From Opitutaceae bacterium (lineage in GTDB: Bacteria; Verrucomicrobiota; Verrucomicrobiia; Opitutales; Opitutaceae), in the NCBI GenBank assembly GCA_028280945.1, contig JANQKV010000031.1, forward strand, positions 1-64,000: a DNA stretch of 64,000 nt. The letters are read 5' to 3'. Numbering within the stretch: position 1 is the first letter of the stretch; every line of letters begins with the position of its first letter. The translations under genes were made by a program, and so were the position numbers. Shown one piece after another: positions 1 through 9,750 of the stretch. The notes under the pieces are model-generated. The model saw nothing but the letters and a program-made list of their open reading frames with translations. It had not been told where the DNA came from and ran no database searches.

Positions 1-684
1 GCCACTACCTTCTGCGATCTGCGCAATCACCGTGTTTTCGATGTGGTGCCAGGACGTAGCGTGGGAGCATTGGAGTCTTACGTGCGCCAACTCCAAGGCC
101 GTGAACGTGTTAAAGTCATCTGCATTGATCTGAGCAGCCCCTACCGGGCCCTGATCAAACGTTACTTCCCCCGGGCCAAGATCGTGGCCGATCGCTTCCA
201 TGTCGTGCGCCTGGTTTACCAACACTTCCTGGAGCTAATCCGCTCGATCTCCCCGGAGGTGACCCGCCACCGGGGGCTGTTGGCCTGCCTGCGCCGGCCA
301 CGCTCACGTTTGAGGCCCGAACAACGCGAACGTTTGGAAGCACTCATCACCAGATACCCTCCATTGGCACCCATCCTGGAGCTGCGCGAGCAACTCTGTG
401 CTCTGCTCAATCGGAAGACTCAGACCGCACGCCAGTGCCGTGGACATGCCCGCGAACTGCTCAAACTGATCTCACGGCTGGAGGGCAGCCAGCTGGCTGC
501 CCTCCAGACCCTCGCCCACACCCTGCGCCAATGGAGCGAACCCATCGCCGCCATGTGGCGCTTCACCAAAAACAACGCCATTACTGAAGGCTTCCACCGA
601 AAGATGAAACTGATCCAACGCCGAGCCTACGGCTTCCGCAACTTCCACCACTACCGCATCCGCGTCATCGCTCAGTGCGGCTAA
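1..684 (+). CDS. ISL3-family transposase, C-terminal part (gene begins before the window)
   Basis: The frame is open from the first base and ends at a TAA, giving about 227 residues of a DDE transposase C-terminus. The segment IDLSSPYR followed by ADRFHVVRL is the middle of the ISL3 catalytic core, and the C-terminal TEGFHRKMK...RRAYGFRNF block is the family's signature around the last catalytic acidic residue. A full ISL3 transposase is about 400-430 residues, so roughly the first half lies outside the window. The visible part has no internal stop or frameshift, so the element could be intact. It would catalyse cut-and-paste movement of its own insertion sequence. The family call is confident; the exact IS is not identified. 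Confidence 0.88.
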   Translation, partial: ATTFCDLRNHRVFDVVPGRSVGALESYVRQLQGRERVKVICIDLSSPYRALIKRYFPRAKIVADRFHVVRLVYQHFLELIRSISPEVTRHRGLLACLRRPRSRLRPEQRERLEALITRYPPLAPILELREQLCALLNRKTQTARQCRGHARELLKLISRLEGSQLAALQTLAHTLRQWSEPIAAMWRFTKNNAITEGFHRKMKLIQRRAYGFRNFHHYRIRVIAQCG

Positions 685-743
685 CCTCCCTCCCTAAAAA
701 GTGCCTCTTAACCGCAATCCCCCCACTTTTTGGTGTAGACCCG
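1..743 (+). mobile_element. Right end of an ISL3-type insertion sequence
   Basis: Downstream of the transposase stop a stretch at about 724-743 contains ACTTTTTGGTGTAGAC. Read inward from the right this gives GTCTACACCAAAAAGT, which resembles ISL3 terminal inverted repeats. The left end is outside the window, so the pairing cannot be checked and the boundary at about 743 is provisional. The element lies roughly 50 bases from tRNA-Ser. Confidence 0.5.
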
Positions 744-791
744 CTTGGCGTCAATGGCCGTGCCATCCGAAGCTTGTTCACAAGCGAAGGA

Positions 792-881
792 TGGCGGAGA
801 GGGGGGGATTCGAACCCCCGATAGGTTTTAGCCTATACCCGCTTTCCAAGCGAGCGCATTCGACCACTCTGCCACCTCTCC
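792..881 (-). tRNA. tRNA-Ser (anticodon GGA)
   Basis: On the minus strand the 90-nucleotide sequence has a seven-base-pair acceptor stem (GGAGAGG with CCTCTCC), discriminator G and an encoded CCA at 792-794. The TpsiC arm contains GGTTCGAATCC. The anticodon loop TTGGAAA (843-849) gives anticodon GGA at 845-847. A long variable arm (ATAGG-CTAAAA-CCTAT) is typical of class II tRNA and supports serine. It decodes UCC and UCU codons. No other RNA gene lies next to it. Confidence 0.97.
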
Positions 882-1012
882 TGGTGTTGGGCCGGGCCGC
901 CGAAACGACCCGGGAACGGGCGAAAGGCGGTGAGCAAAGCCGGAAGACGTCCTCCCGGTCAATGGGAATCTACGGCCGTGCTCCCACCCGGTCAGATCGG
1001 CTGATCCTTCCA

Positions 1013-2002
1013 TCAAACCCGCCAGGCCTGGAGAATGCGCAAATAGTCGGCTCGCTCTTCCTCGGCGGGGCTGACCGCCCGCTTGGCGCTCATTTTGCCC
1101 CGAATTTCATCAAGGGATTTTATCTTCGCACTTTGCATCCAGACTTCGAGCCCGTTGTGAAGCTCGCTGATACGCACTGGTCCGTGTTTGAGGAGAGACG
1201 ATACAAGCTGAACCACGTCCGCCCCCGCGAGCAGGGCCTTGGCCACATCGGCCGGATGATGCACCCCGCCACTGCACGCAATTGAACCCGGGAAATCGGG
1301 TGAGATGATCGAAAGCCACCGCAGGCGCATGAGCAGGTCGGTCGACTCCGAGAGCCGCAGATGGGCGACTTTTTCCATTTTGGTCAGGTCAAAATCCGGC
1401 TGGTGCAGCCGGTTGAAAAGCGTGATGCCCGCCGCTCCGTTTTCGCTCAATCGGGCGGCGAAGTGGGCCAACGATGAGTGAAACGGAGAAAGCTTCACGG
1501 CGACCGGGATCTTCACGGCCGAAGACACGGTTCGCACGACCTCCAACATGTCCGCTTCGATCTCGTCTCCCGGCACCGAGGGATCAGCTGGCAGTTGGTA
1601 GAGGTTGAGTTCGATGGCCGACGCTCCCGCATCCTCCATGCGCTGAGCATAGGAAACCCATCCGCCGACATGCCGGCCATTGAGTGAGGTGATGATGGGG
1701 ATATCCAACATTTCCCGCAGTCGCTTGAGCTGCCGCAGGTAGTGCTCGGGATTGAGATGATAATCGGTGTATTCCGGATACTCCGCTTTTGGTGGATACG
1801 AAGGTTTGGCCGGATGACCCGAGCTCTGGGAGAGCTCCTGTTCCGCTCCGATCTGCTCCTCGAAAAGCGAATTCATGACCAACGCGGAGGCTCCCGCGTC
1901 GGCCAATTCCCGGCACAAAGTCAGGTTGTGGCAAAACGGAGACGCGCCCACTACGAAGGGGTTTTTGAGCTCCAAGCCAAGGTAAGAGGTCGTGAGGTCC
2001 AT
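1013..2002 (-). CDS. Dihydroorotate dehydrogenase-like flavoprotein
   Basis: A 329-residue (beta/alpha)8 barrel related to PyrD and PreA. The N-terminus MDLTTSYLGLELKNPF is the usual opening of the dihydroorotate-dehydrogenase-like family. VAVKLSPF, ACSGGVHHPADV and LLAGADVVQLVSSL are the FMN phosphate-binding end of the barrel. The family normally oxidises dihydroorotate or a related pyrimidine using FMN, but this clade is often annotated only as DHOD-like, so the substrate is uncertain. An upstream in-frame start at 2032 exists; 2002 was chosen because homologues begin with this motif. It follows sufS by 133 bases on the same strand. No SD is evident. Confidence 0.8.
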   Translation of the reverse strand: MDLTTSYLGLELKNPFVVGASPFCHNLTLCRELADAGASALVMNSLFEEQIGAEQELSQSSGHPAKPSYPPKAEYPEYTDYHLNPEHYLRQLKRLREMLDIPIITSLNGRHVGGWVSYAQRMEDAGASAIELNLYQLPADPSVPGDEIEADMLEVVRTVSSAVKIPVAVKLSPFHSSLAHFAARLSENGAAGITLFNRLHQPDFDLTKMEKVAHLRLSESTDLLMRLRWLSIISPDFPGSIACSGGVHHPADVAKALLAGADVVQLVSSLLKHGPVRISELHNGLEVWMQSAKIKSLDEIRGKMSAKRAVSPAEEERADYLRILQAWRV

Positions 2003-2135
2003 GGTGAAACTTACCAGTGTTGCGATACTCAAAGTTCTGCACGCCGAAGGTCCGGCAGTCCAACATCAAAACCTCCGGACGCGACCCTGCCGCGGAATTT
2101 GCCTCACTGTCACGCGCCGTCCTGGACGCGATCAA

Positions 2136-3374
2136 TCATGCTCCGAAAAACTTCAGAATGCGCTGCATCGAGGCCACCAAGGCTGCCACATCCTCTTCCG
2201 TATTGTAGAGATAGAAGCTCGCACGTGTCGTGCTCGGCAGACCGAGTTTTTTCATCAACGGCTGGTTGCAATGGTGTCCCCCGCGCAGGGCAACACCGTC
2301 CTGATCCGCGAAGGTGACAACGTCATGCGCATGCACGTCGGCAAAGGCAAAGCTCACCAATCCGGCTCGAGGTTGCCCTGCCCGTGGACCCAGAAGCCGG
2401 ATCCCGGGCAACTGGCTCAACGCATCATAGGCTTGGGCCGCAAGGGTCGACTCATGTTTGCCGATCGCCGGACGACTGACTTGGTCGAGGTAATCCATGG
2501 CAGCGTGCAGGCCGATCGCATCAGCAACATTGGGAGTGCCAGCTTCAAAGCGTTCCGGTGACGGTTTCCATTCGCTGCCTTCGTAATTCACGATGTTGAT
2601 CATGCCTCCCCCGCCCTGCCACGGGTCCATCGAGTCGAGCAGTTCGCGACGACCGTAGAGGACCCCGATGCCGGTGGGCGCAGCCATTTTGTGACCGGAG
2701 AAGGCGTAAAAGTCGCACCCCATCGCTTGCACATCGACGTTCTCGTGGCCGGCTGACTGGGCCCCATCGACCACGGTGATCGCGCCCGCAGCCTTGGCTT
2801 TGGCGCAAATCTCAGTCGCCGGGTTGATTGTTCCCAGCGTGTTGGAGATGTGCGTAAATGCGACCACCTTGACGGAGTCATTCAACATCTCCTCGTAGGC
2901 CGCGAGATCGAGTCCTCCTTCGGCATCGTCGCCGGTTACCGGAATGTAGCGCAGGGTTGCGCCCGTCTGTTCGCAGACGATCTGCCAAGGCACCATGTTG
3001 GAGTGGTGCTCCATCTCCGTGCAAATCACCACGTCGCCCGGCCTGAGGTTGGCCCGCGCCCAGCCTTGGGCGACGAGGTTGATGCTGGCGGTGGTGCCGC
3101 TCGTGAAGACGATCTCCGCCGGATCGGCGGCATGGAGAAACTTCGCCGTGCGCGCCCGCGCGGCTTCGTAGCCATCGGTGGCTCGCATCGAGAGCGCGTG
3201 CAGGCCACGATGCACGTTGCTGTTGTCCCGCTCGTAAAACCGGGCGAGCGCATCGATGACCGCCCGGGGTTTGTGGGTCGTGGCAGCGTTGTCGAGATAG
3301 ACCAGCGGCCGGCCGCCGACGTGTTGATCGAGGACGGGGAAATCCAATCGCAGGTTGGAAAAGTCAGAGCTCAT
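2136..3374 (-). CDS. sufS: Cysteine desulfurase, SufS type (class II)
   Basis: A 412-residue PLP enzyme that removes sulfur from cysteine and passes it as persulfide to the Fe-S scaffold. Visible features are YLDNAATT near the N-terminus, the PLP-binding lysine in SGHKM (Lys229) and the catalytic cysteine in RGGHHCNQP (Cys369) on the short class II loop. Length matches SufS (about 410). The start at 3374 was chosen because MSSDFSNLR opens the conserved fold; upstream in-frame codons would run into sufU. The sufU stop lies only five bases upstream, so the two are surely co-transcribed. No sufB, sufC or sufD is in the window. Confidence 0.95.
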   Translation of the reverse strand: MSSDFSNLRLDFPVLDQHVGGRPLVYLDNAATTHKPRAVIDALARFYERDNSNVHRGLHALSMRATDGYEAARARTAKFLHAADPAEIVFTSGTTASINLVAQGWARANLRPGDVVICTEMEHHSNMVPWQIVCEQTGATLRYIPVTGDDAEGGLDLAAYEEMLNDSVKVVAFTHISNTLGTINPATEICAKAKAAGAITVVDGAQSAGHENVDVQAMGCDFYAFSGHKMAAPTGIGVLYGRRELLDSMDPWQGGGGMINIVNYEGSEWKPSPERFEAGTPNVADAIGLHAAMDYLDQVSRPAIGKHESTLAAQAYDALSQLPGIRLLGPRAGQPRAGLVSFAFADVHAHDVVTFADQDGVALRGGHHCNQPLMKKLGLPSTTRASFYLYNTEEDVAALVASMQRILKFFGA

Positions 3375-3379
3375 GGTGG

Positions 3380-3817
3380 TCAATTTGTCGGGATTTGATC
3401 CGGTTGTTTGAGCGCATCGACAGCCGCATGCCACGCCAGGGTGGCACACTTGATTCGCGCGGGAAACGCATGCACCCCGGCGAAGGCGGCAACTTCGTTG
3501 AACTCCTCCGGCTCGCGACCGGTGGTCACAATATCCTTGAACTCGCCGAAGCTCTCCTCCGCCTCAGAGAGGGTTTTGCCCTTCAGCTGAGTGGTCATGA
3601 GCGAGGCACTCGCCTGGGAAATCGCGCAGCCTGATCCTTCAAAGGAAATCTCTCCGATGCGTTCGCCATCCATCTCGAGATACACGGTGCAGTTGTCGCC
3701 ACAGGTGGGGTTGTCACCCGTCGCCCAGCGCGTTGCCTGCGGCAATTTACCCCGATTGCGGGGTCTTTTGTTATGGTCGAGAATGACCGCTTGATAGAGG
3801 TCGGTAAGATCGGACAT
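3380..3817 (-). CDS. sufU: Fe-S cluster assembly scaffold/sulfurtransferase SufU
   Basis: A 145-residue SufU/IscU-fold protein that accepts sulfur from SufS. The zinc or cluster ligands Cys39-Gly-Asp41, Cys64 (GSGCAIS) and Cys124 (RIKCATLAW) are all present. The insertion between the second and third ligands (about residues 80-120) separates SufU from classical IscU. ATG at 3817 (MSDLTDLYQ) is preferred over an upstream TTG at 3829 because it matches the family N-terminus. It sits between hemN (60 bases upstream) and sufS in a probable operon. Confidence 0.93.
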   Translation of the reverse strand: MSDLTDLYQAVILDHNKRPRNRGKLPQATRWATGDNPTCGDNCTVYLEMDGERIGEISFEGSGCAISQASASLMTTQLKGKTLSEAEESFGEFKDIVTTGREPEEFNEVAAFAGVHAFPARIKCATLAWHAAVDALKQPDQIPTN

Positions 3818-3877
3818 GCGGACGGACAATCTCGCCCGTCCCGTCGTTTTGGCAACCCCCCAAACCAGATGCCACCA

Positions 3878-5281
3878 CTAGACGGTCAGGGCGTGCGCTC
3901 GTCCGCTCGAAGCCAGGGCCGGATCAAAAGCCATCGCGATGACCCGCAGCAGAGGGGTGCCTGCGGGCTCCACCCGCAGCTCATTTTCGTCCCAATCCAC
4001 CAACCCCTCGGCTCGCAACAACTCAAGCTCGCCGAGTTCCCTTGCGTAGGTCGCCGCAAAATCGATGTCCCACTCCTGTTCGAGGGCGGCAAAGTCCAAA
4101 CGCCGGTCACACATGATGCCCATGATCAGGCGCCGGCGCCGCTTGTCAGCGGCGGAGAGTCGGTAGCCCTTCGTGGCGGGCAGCTCGCCCGCGGTCAGCG
4201 CCTTGCGATAATCAGCGAGTGATTTTGGATTCTGCCAATAGGCGTCAGGCGTGGCGGAAATCGAAGAGATGCCAAAGCCGTAGAGCGAGGCTCCCCCCTG
4301 GGTGCTGTATCCCTGAAAATTGCGCTGCAGGGTGCCGTTGGCTTGAGCGACCGCCAGCGGATCGTCCGGCCGGGCAAAATGATCCAATCCGATGTCCACA
4401 AACCCCGCCGCAGCCAATCGCCGGCGGATCGTGCCAAACATGGCGAGTTTTTCTTCCGGGGCCGGCAGTTGGCCCCGCCGATCAAAGATGCGTTGGGCCG
4501 GCTTGATCCATGGCACGTGGGCGTAGCTGAACACCGAGAGCCGATCCGGCGCCAGGGGCAGCACATCATCGAGGGTCTGCTCGATGGTGGCCGGAGACTG
4601 ACCGGGCAGACCATAGATCAGGTCCAGGTTGATGTCGTTGATCCCGGCTTCCCGCAGCATGGCGACGGCGTGCTGATTCAGGGCATGGGGCTGCTCGCGG
4701 TGGATCGCGCGCTGCACTTCCGTATTCGTATCCTGAATACCAAGTGAGGCGCGATTGATGCCCATGGCCGCCAGCACCTTGACTTGGTCCGCAGTGACAC
4801 AACGCGGGTCGATTTCGATGCTGCACTCCGCCTCGGGGGCAAAGGCGAAATGGGTGTGCAGCATTTCACCTATCTCCGCCAACAATTCGGCCGGGAAAAA
4901 AGTGGGCGTTCCTCCGCCAAAATGAAGCTGCTTGACCGGTCGGTTCGTGTTCAGGCGCGGAACCAGGACTTCCAGCTCGCGCCGCAAATCGGCGAGGTAG
5001 GTGTCCGCCCAGTCCTGCCGCCGGGTTATGATGGTCGTGCAGCCGCAATACCAACAGCGCGATTCGCAGAAAGGCAGATGCAGGTAAAGGGACAGCGGTC
5101 GATTCGAGTTCGCATTGTCCGCCCGGATGGCGGCCGCGATGTCGATCTCATCAAGACGGTCATGAAACCGATTGGCCGGCGGATATGACGTATACCGCGG
5201 CCCGGGCACCGCGTAGCGCCGAATCAGATCAAGTTCCAATTCGACGTCGACAGGTGGCGTCGCATCTTGCGGGAGAATCAT
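3878..5281 (-). CDS. hemN: Oxygen-independent coproporphyrinogen III oxidase
   Basis: A 467-residue radical-SAM enzyme that converts coproporphyrinogen III to protoporphyrinogen IX in haem biosynthesis without oxygen. The N-terminal PGPRYTSYPPA motif is typical of genuine HemN rather than the shorter HemW paralogue. The cluster motif CESRCWYCGC supplies Cys72, Cys76 and Cys79 for the 4Fe-4S cluster plus the conserved Cys81. HFGGGTPTF and the glycine-rich SAM region follow. Length fits HemN (about 455). It is first in the run with sufU and sufS; pairing a Fe-S enzyme with Fe-S assembly genes is biochemically sensible. Confidence 0.96.
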   Translation of the reverse strand: MILPQDATPPVDVELELDLIRRYAVPGPRYTSYPPANRFHDRLDEIDIAAAIRADNANSNRPLSLYLHLPFCESRCWYCGCTTIITRRQDWADTYLADLRRELEVLVPRLNTNRPVKQLHFGGGTPTFFPAELLAEIGEMLHTHFAFAPEAECSIEIDPRCVTADQVKVLAAMGINRASLGIQDTNTEVQRAIHREQPHALNQHAVAMLREAGINDINLDLIYGLPGQSPATIEQTLDDVLPLAPDRLSVFSYAHVPWIKPAQRIFDRRGQLPAPEEKLAMFGTIRRRLAAAGFVDIGLDHFARPDDPLAVAQANGTLQRNFQGYSTQGGASLYGFGISSISATPDAYWQNPKSLADYRKALTAGELPATKGYRLSAADKRRRRLIMGIMCDRRLDFAALEQEWDIDFAATYARELGELELLRAEGLVDWDENELRVEPAGTPLLRVIAMAFDPALASSGRAHALTV

Positions 5282-5391
5282 GGGAGGCGGTGCGGGTGGC
5301 CTTCAACTTGCCATAGGAGCAAGGAGACACGCTGCGCAAGGGTTGCGGCGAGATAGGCGGATCTTGGCGAGATACGGCGGCGGCAAATTGG

Positions 5392-6246
5392 TTATCGCGG
5401 GATCACCAGCTGCATTCCCACCTGCAAATCGTTCTGCGAGCGCATTTTATTGCGATTGGCCGCGTAAATATCGCGCGCCCGGGACGGATCCTGATAATAT
5501 CTGCGGGCCAACCCATAGAGCGTGTCGCCTTTCACCACGGTGTGAATGCGGGTGGGGTCCGCCGAGCCTGCTTCGGAGGGCTCGGGGCGCTGCGGTCGCG
5601 ATACCGGTCGATTGCCGGTCTGAGGCAGGGGTGCTCGCGAAACCGGTGACGTGGCAGTGCGCGCCGGAAGTTGCGTAGTGGGAGGAGAATCGATTCGCAA
5701 ATCAGCCACCGTTCCCTGGCTCGTCGCCCGGCTTCCGTAAAACTGGGCCAGTTCATCCTTAAGCCGCGTGTTTTCCTGCTGAAGGGACTCCACCCGGTCC
5801 AACAGGTCAGCCCGCAGGGCTTGATTCTCCAACGGTTGAGCCGGAAGCGTGCGGGCAAAATCACGCGTGGCGGCATCGATCCGCTGGCGCACCAGATCAG
5901 CTTCACGGGAGTTGGGTTTCAACTCAAGGTAGCGGCGAAAGTGGTAAATGGCCGCAATCGGATCCTTGATCTCCAACTGGTAGAGCAAACCGACCTCCAG
6001 ATGGGATTCCGGGGCTCCATCCCGGCGGGTCTGAATCACCCGGGTAAACTCTGCCAGGGCCGCCTGCTCCCGGCCTTGTTTGAGCAGTCGTTTGCCCTCC
6101 TCGTATGCCGGCTCGTTAACCTCGGCAATTGTTTCTCCCTCCGGCAATCGGTTGCAGCCCGCCAGCACCAGCAACCCCAGCGCGAACCCAAGGCTGGAAA
6201 AGCGAGCAAAGACAGGGGATACGGAAAAGGGTTGGAACGAGATCAA
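5392..6246 (-). CDS. LysM-domain lipoprotein with TPR-like N-terminal half
   Basis: A 284-residue predicted lipoprotein. A hydrophobic leader ends in LVLAGC, so Cys31 is the likely lipidation site. Residues about 45-135 are helical and repeat-like (EEGKRLLKQGREQAALAEF, then a second pair), suggesting one or two TPR units. A short coiled coil (about 150-170) and a Pro/Arg/Thr-rich linker follow. A LysM domain (HTVVKGDTLYGLARRYY...GMQLVIP) occupies the last 48 residues. LysM binds peptidoglycan, so an envelope-anchored role is likely; the precise function is unknown. It is divergent from kdsD, 44 bases away. Confidence 0.82.
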   Translation of the reverse strand: MISFQPFSVSPVFARFSSLGFALGLLVLAGCNRLPEGETIAEVNEPAYEEGKRLLKQGREQAALAEFTRVIQTRRDGAPESHLEVGLLYQLEIKDPIAAIYHFRRYLELKPNSREADLVRQRIDAATRDFARTLPAQPLENQALRADLLDRVESLQQENTRLKDELAQFYGSRATSQGTVADLRIDSPPTTQLPARTATSPVSRAPLPQTGNRPVSRPQRPEPSEAGSADPTRIHTVVKGDTLYGLARRYYQDPSRARDIYAANRNKMRSQNDLQVGMQLVIPR

Positions 6247-6290
6247 GCCGCTCCTAAGTCTGGCAACCCTACCGCTGACTCAAACCCTAA

Positions 6291-7280
6291 ATGGCCGTCA
6301 CTCCCAAATCCGCCCTCAAACGCGCCCGAGCCTGCCTCACGATCGAACAGGAGGCCATCGCCGCGACCTCCGCTTCGCTGGACAAACAGTTTGTGGCCGT
6401 GGCTCAAGCGGTGGATGCCGCAACCGCCGAGGGAGGCAAGTTGATCTGCACGGGGGTGGGCAAGTCGGCCCATATCGCACAAAAACTGGCGGGGACTTTT
6501 AACAGCACGGGGGTCGTGACCTGCTTTCTGGATGCTACCCAGGCGCTGCACGGCGACCTGGGCCTTTGCGCCCCCGGTGATATTGCCATCTTGTTCAGCA
6601 ACAGTGGCCAAACCGAAGAGGTCCTTCGCCTGATTCCGTTGTTGAAGCGCTTCAACGTCACGGTGGTGGCCTGCACCTCGAATCCCGGGTCGGAGTTGGC
6701 CCAGGAATCAGATCTACAACTTCTCTACGAGGTCCCACGCGAGGCGTGCCCGTTGAACCTGGCCCCCACCGCCAGCACCACCGCCGCCCTGGCACTGGGG
6801 GATGCCCTGGCCATGGTTTTGCTCAAAGCCCGAGGGGTGACCCGGGATGACTTTGCCCAGTATCATCCCGCCGGGAACCTGGGACGCGTGCTTTTGCTCC
6901 GGGTGCGGGACATCATGCGTGCGGGAGACCGGTTTGCGGTCGCTCCCCGCACGGTGTCGACGCAGGACGCCGTGCTGCGGATGACCCAGGCGCGCTGCGG
7001 AAGCATTGCCTTGGTTTCCCCCAAGACCGGCCGGCTTGCCGGCATCCTGACCGACGGGGATTTTCGGCGTGCCGCGCTGACCGGACCCGATTTTCTATCA
7101 GCCCCGGTCGAAAAATTCATGACCAAAAAACCCAAAACGGTTCGTGATGATGCCTTGGGTGTGGAGGCTTTGCGGGTTTTTGAAATCCACCAAATCAACG
7201 ATCTGATCGTGGTGGACCGAGGCGGTTGTCCCGTTGGACTGGTCGATGGCCAGGATTTGCCCAAGCTGAAGATGGTTTAG
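6291..7280 (+). CDS. kdsD: Arabinose-5-phosphate isomerase (KdsD/KpsF family)
   Basis: A 329-residue protein with an N-terminal SIS sugar-isomerase domain (about 25-175; [26 protein letters not shown] and the family block [18 protein letters not shown]) and two C-terminal CBS domains (about 205-265 and 275-329; [10 protein letters not shown] type motifs). It interconverts ribulose-5-phosphate and arabinose-5-phosphate, the first committed step to KDO for lipopolysaccharide. Length and domain order match KdsD (about 328 residues). No SD is obvious. The fumarase gene follows on the same strand after about 90 bases. Confidence 0.95.
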   Translation: MAVTPKSALKRARACLTIEQEAIAATSASLDKQFVAVAQAVDAATAEGGKLICTGVGKSAHIAQKLAGTFNSTGVVTCFLDATQALHGDLGLCAPGDIAILFSNSGQTEEVLRLIPLLKRFNVTVVACTSNPGSELAQESDLQLLYEVPREACPLNLAPTASTTAALALGDALAMVLLKARGVTRDDFAQYHPAGNLGRVLLLRVRDIMRAGDRFAVAPRTVSTQDAVLRMTQARCGSIALVSPKTGRLAGILTDGDFRRAALTGPDFLSAPVEKFMTKKPKTVRDDALGVEALRVFEIHQINDLIVVDRGGCPVGLVDGQDLPKLKMV

Positions 7281-7371
7281 GACAGCGGGCTTGCGCATCC
7301 TCTGCCAATCCTTGCGCAGATCGCGAAATTTCATCCCTGTTCTGAGTAAGATTCATCAACTTCGCACCACT

Positions 7372-9015
7372 ATGGCTACGCCACCTGATTTCGTTTACCA
7401 ACCCATGCTCCCTTTGGGGGAGGATGAAACCGAATACCGCCTGCTCTCGAAGGAAGGGGTGAGCACGGTTGAGTTCGATGGCCAAAAAGTCCTCAAGGTC
7501 GACCCCAAGGTGCTGACCTTCCTGGCCGACCAGGCGTTTCACGATTGCTCGTTCATGCTGCGCACCAGGCACCTCGAGCAGGTCGCCGCCATTCTCGACG
7601 ATCCCGAGGCTTCGGACAACGACCGCTACGTCGCGACAACTTTGCTCAAGAACGCCGAGATCGCCGCCGAAGGCATTCTGCCGTTCTGCCAAGACACCGG
7701 CACCGCCATCGTCATGGGCAAGAAAGGCCAAAAAGTCTGGACCGGCGGCGGCGATGCCGAGGCGCTTTCCCGCGGCGTTTACGACTGCTACACGCGGGAG
7801 AATCTCCGCTACTCGCAGACTGCTCCGCTCAGCATGTTCGAAGAGCAAAACACCAAGACCAATCTCCCCGCCCAGATCGACCTGCTCGCGACCGACAACG
7901 ATGAATACTCGTTCCTGTTCGTGGCCAAGGGCGGCGGTTCGGCCAACAAGACTTTCCTCTACCAGGAGACGCGGGCACTGCTTAATCCGGCCAGCCTGGA
8001 GAAGTTCATGGTCGAAAAAATGCAGACCCTCGGCACGGCCGCATGCCCTCCCTATCATCTTACTTTTGTGATTGGTGGCACCAGCGCCGAGACCTGTCTC
8101 AAGACCGTGAAGCTCGCCTCCACCAAGTATCTCGATGCCTTGCCGACTTCCGGCAATGAGCACGGCCGCGCTTTCCGTGACGTCGAACTGGAGGAGAAGG
8201 TGCTCAAGCTCGCCCAAAGCACCGGCATCGGCGCACAATTCGGGGGCAAATACTTCGCCCTCGACGTGCGGATCGTGCGCCTCCCGCGGCACGGCGCCTC
8301 CTGCCCGGTGGGCATCGGGGTGTCCTGCAGTGCGGACCGCAATATCAAGGCCAAGATCAATCACGACGGTATCTGGCTCGAAAAGATGGAAACCAACCCG
8401 GGACGCCTCATTCCCGAGGAAATGCGGACCCTGAAACAGGAAAACGTCGTCAAAATCGACCTCAACCAACCCATGCCCGAGATACTGGCCGAGTTGTCGA
8501 GGCACCCGGTCACCACTCGCATCTCACTCAATGGTCCGATGATTGTCGCCCGCGATATCGCCCATGCCAAACTGAAGGAGCGATTGGATGCGGGCGAAGG
8601 CTTGCCCGACTACATCAAGAACCACCCCGTGTATTACGCGGGCCCGGCCAAGACCCCGCAGGGATATGCCTCGGGTAGCTTTGGACCAACGACGGCCGGT
8701 CGCATGGACAGTTACGTTGATCTCTTCCAGCAGAACGGCGGCTCCATGATCATGCTCGCCAAAGGCAACCGCTCCAAAGCGGTCACCGACGCGTGCAACG
8801 ACCACGGCGGGTTCTATCTCGGCTCCATCGGCGGCCCAGCCGCGATCCTCGCCAAGGAAAGCATCAAAAAAGTTGAACTGCTGGAGTATCCGGAGCTGGG
8901 CATGGAGGCCGTGTGGAAAATCGACGTGGAAAACTTCCCCGCCTTCATTCTCGTCGACAACAAGGGCAACGACTTCTTTGTGAACGGCTGCGCCGCCTGC
9001 GTGCCAACCAAGTAA
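7372..9015 (+). CDS. Fumarate hydratase class I (4Fe-4S)
   Basis: A 547-residue iron-sulfur fumarase of the FumA/FumB type, converting fumarate to malate in the TCA cycle. Cys106 (PFCQDTGT), Cys225 (AACPPYH) and Cys319 (GVSCSADR) sit at nearly the same positions as the three cluster ligands of E. coli FumA. The N-terminal alpha domain and C-terminal beta domain ([32 protein letters not shown]) are fused in one chain. Start at 7372 ([12 protein letters not shown]) was chosen because the upstream in-frame extension is poor. The enzyme is oxygen-sensitive in characterised members. Confidence 0.95.
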   Translation: MATPPDFVYQPMLPLGEDETEYRLLSKEGVSTVEFDGQKVLKVDPKVLTFLADQAFHDCSFMLRTRHLEQVAAILDDPEASDNDRYVATTLLKNAEIAAEGILPFCQDTGTAIVMGKKGQKVWTGGGDAEALSRGVYDCYTRENLRYSQTAPLSMFEEQNTKTNLPAQIDLLATDNDEYSFLFVAKGGGSANKTFLYQETRALLNPASLEKFMVEKMQTLGTAACPPYHLTFVIGGTSAETCLKTVKLASTKYLDALPTSGNEHGRAFRDVELEEKVLKLAQSTGIGAQFGGKYFALDVRIVRLPRHGASCPVGIGVSCSADRNIKAKINHDGIWLEKMETNPGRLIPEEMRTLKQENVVKIDLNQPMPEILAELSRHPVTTRISLNGPMIVARDIAHAKLKERLDAGEGLPDYIKNHPVYYAGPAKTPQGYASGSFGPTTAGRMDSYVDLFQQNGGSMIMLAKGNRSKAVTDACNDHGGFYLGSIGGPAAILAKESIKKVELLEYPELGMEAVWKIDVENFPAFILVDNKGNDFFVNGCAACVPTK

Positions 9016-9022
9016 CGACGAT

Positions 9023-9640
9023 TTAGGAGGCAGCCGCAGCGGCGGCCGCCTGCAGGTCCAGCCAGTAGAGTCCGATTCCGTCCGTTATCATTTGGACGGC
9101 GATCAGAATCAGGAGCATGCCCATAAGGCGTTCGGCGGCGCGCATGCCGCGGGTGCCGAGCAGGCGAGCCAGGCGTTCACCCAAGATCAAAATCGCGGTG
9201 GAAAAGATTGATGCGAGAATCAACGCGATCATCCACTCTCCCAAGCGCTCGGGTTCCTTGCTCGCAAGCAGCAGCAGGAACGCGATGCCACTGGGCCCCG
9301 CAATCATCGGAGTCGCCAGAGGCACGATAAAGGGTTCGTCATCTCCCGGGACTCCCAGTTGGACAGCCCTGTCGGGAAAAACCATGCCGATCGCGATGAG
9401 GAAAAGAAGGATTCCCCCGGCCAGACTGAGGGACGATTGCTTCAACCCCAAAAACGTCAGCAACTGCGCTCCCAACACGAGAAACATCACCAACAAGCCG
9501 AAGGCAATGAGGGCTTCCCGGATCAGGACCTTGCGTCGTCGCTCGACCGGCACTTTCGACAAAATCGCGTTGAACATCACGATGTTGCCAAACGGATCCA
9601 TGATGAGGAGCAGTGTAGCGGCAGCGGAAAACAGGGTCAT
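9023..9640 (-). CDS. MarC-family integral membrane protein
   Basis: A 205-residue protein with about six transmembrane helices. The opening MTLFSAAATLLLIMDPFGN is the MarC/UPF0056 hallmark, followed by FLVLGAQLL, GGILLFLIAIGMVF, PLATPMIAGP and a C-terminal GMLLILIAVQMI helix. The family has no settled function, and the historical link to multiple antibiotic resistance was withdrawn. ATG at 9640 fits the family start; an upstream in-frame codon at 9694 adds a non-conserved tail. It converges with the fumarase gene, the two stops being seven bases apart. Confidence 0.9.
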   Translation of the reverse strand: MTLFSAAATLLLIMDPFGNIVMFNAILSKVPVERRRKVLIREALIAFGLLVMFLVLGAQLLTFLGLKQSSLSLAGGILLFLIAIGMVFPDRAVQLGVPGDDEPFIVPLATPMIAGPSGIAFLLLLASKEPERLGEWMIALILASIFSTAILILGERLARLLGTRGMRAAERLMGMLLILIAVQMITDGIGLYWLDLQAAAAAAAS

Positions 9641-9750
9641 AACACCGGACTCTGCCGCCGAAATCGGTGGAGGCCAAGCCCAGTGACGAAGCACACCTGT
9701 TTGTCACGTATTAAGTGACAGTCGGCGGCTCTTCTGCGCCGGGAACAGGA

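Noticed and set aside
7195..8505. A 436-codon minus-strand frame opposite the fumarase gene
   Set aside because: It lies wholly across kdsD and the fumarase, has no recognisable domain, and arises from third-position GC bias.
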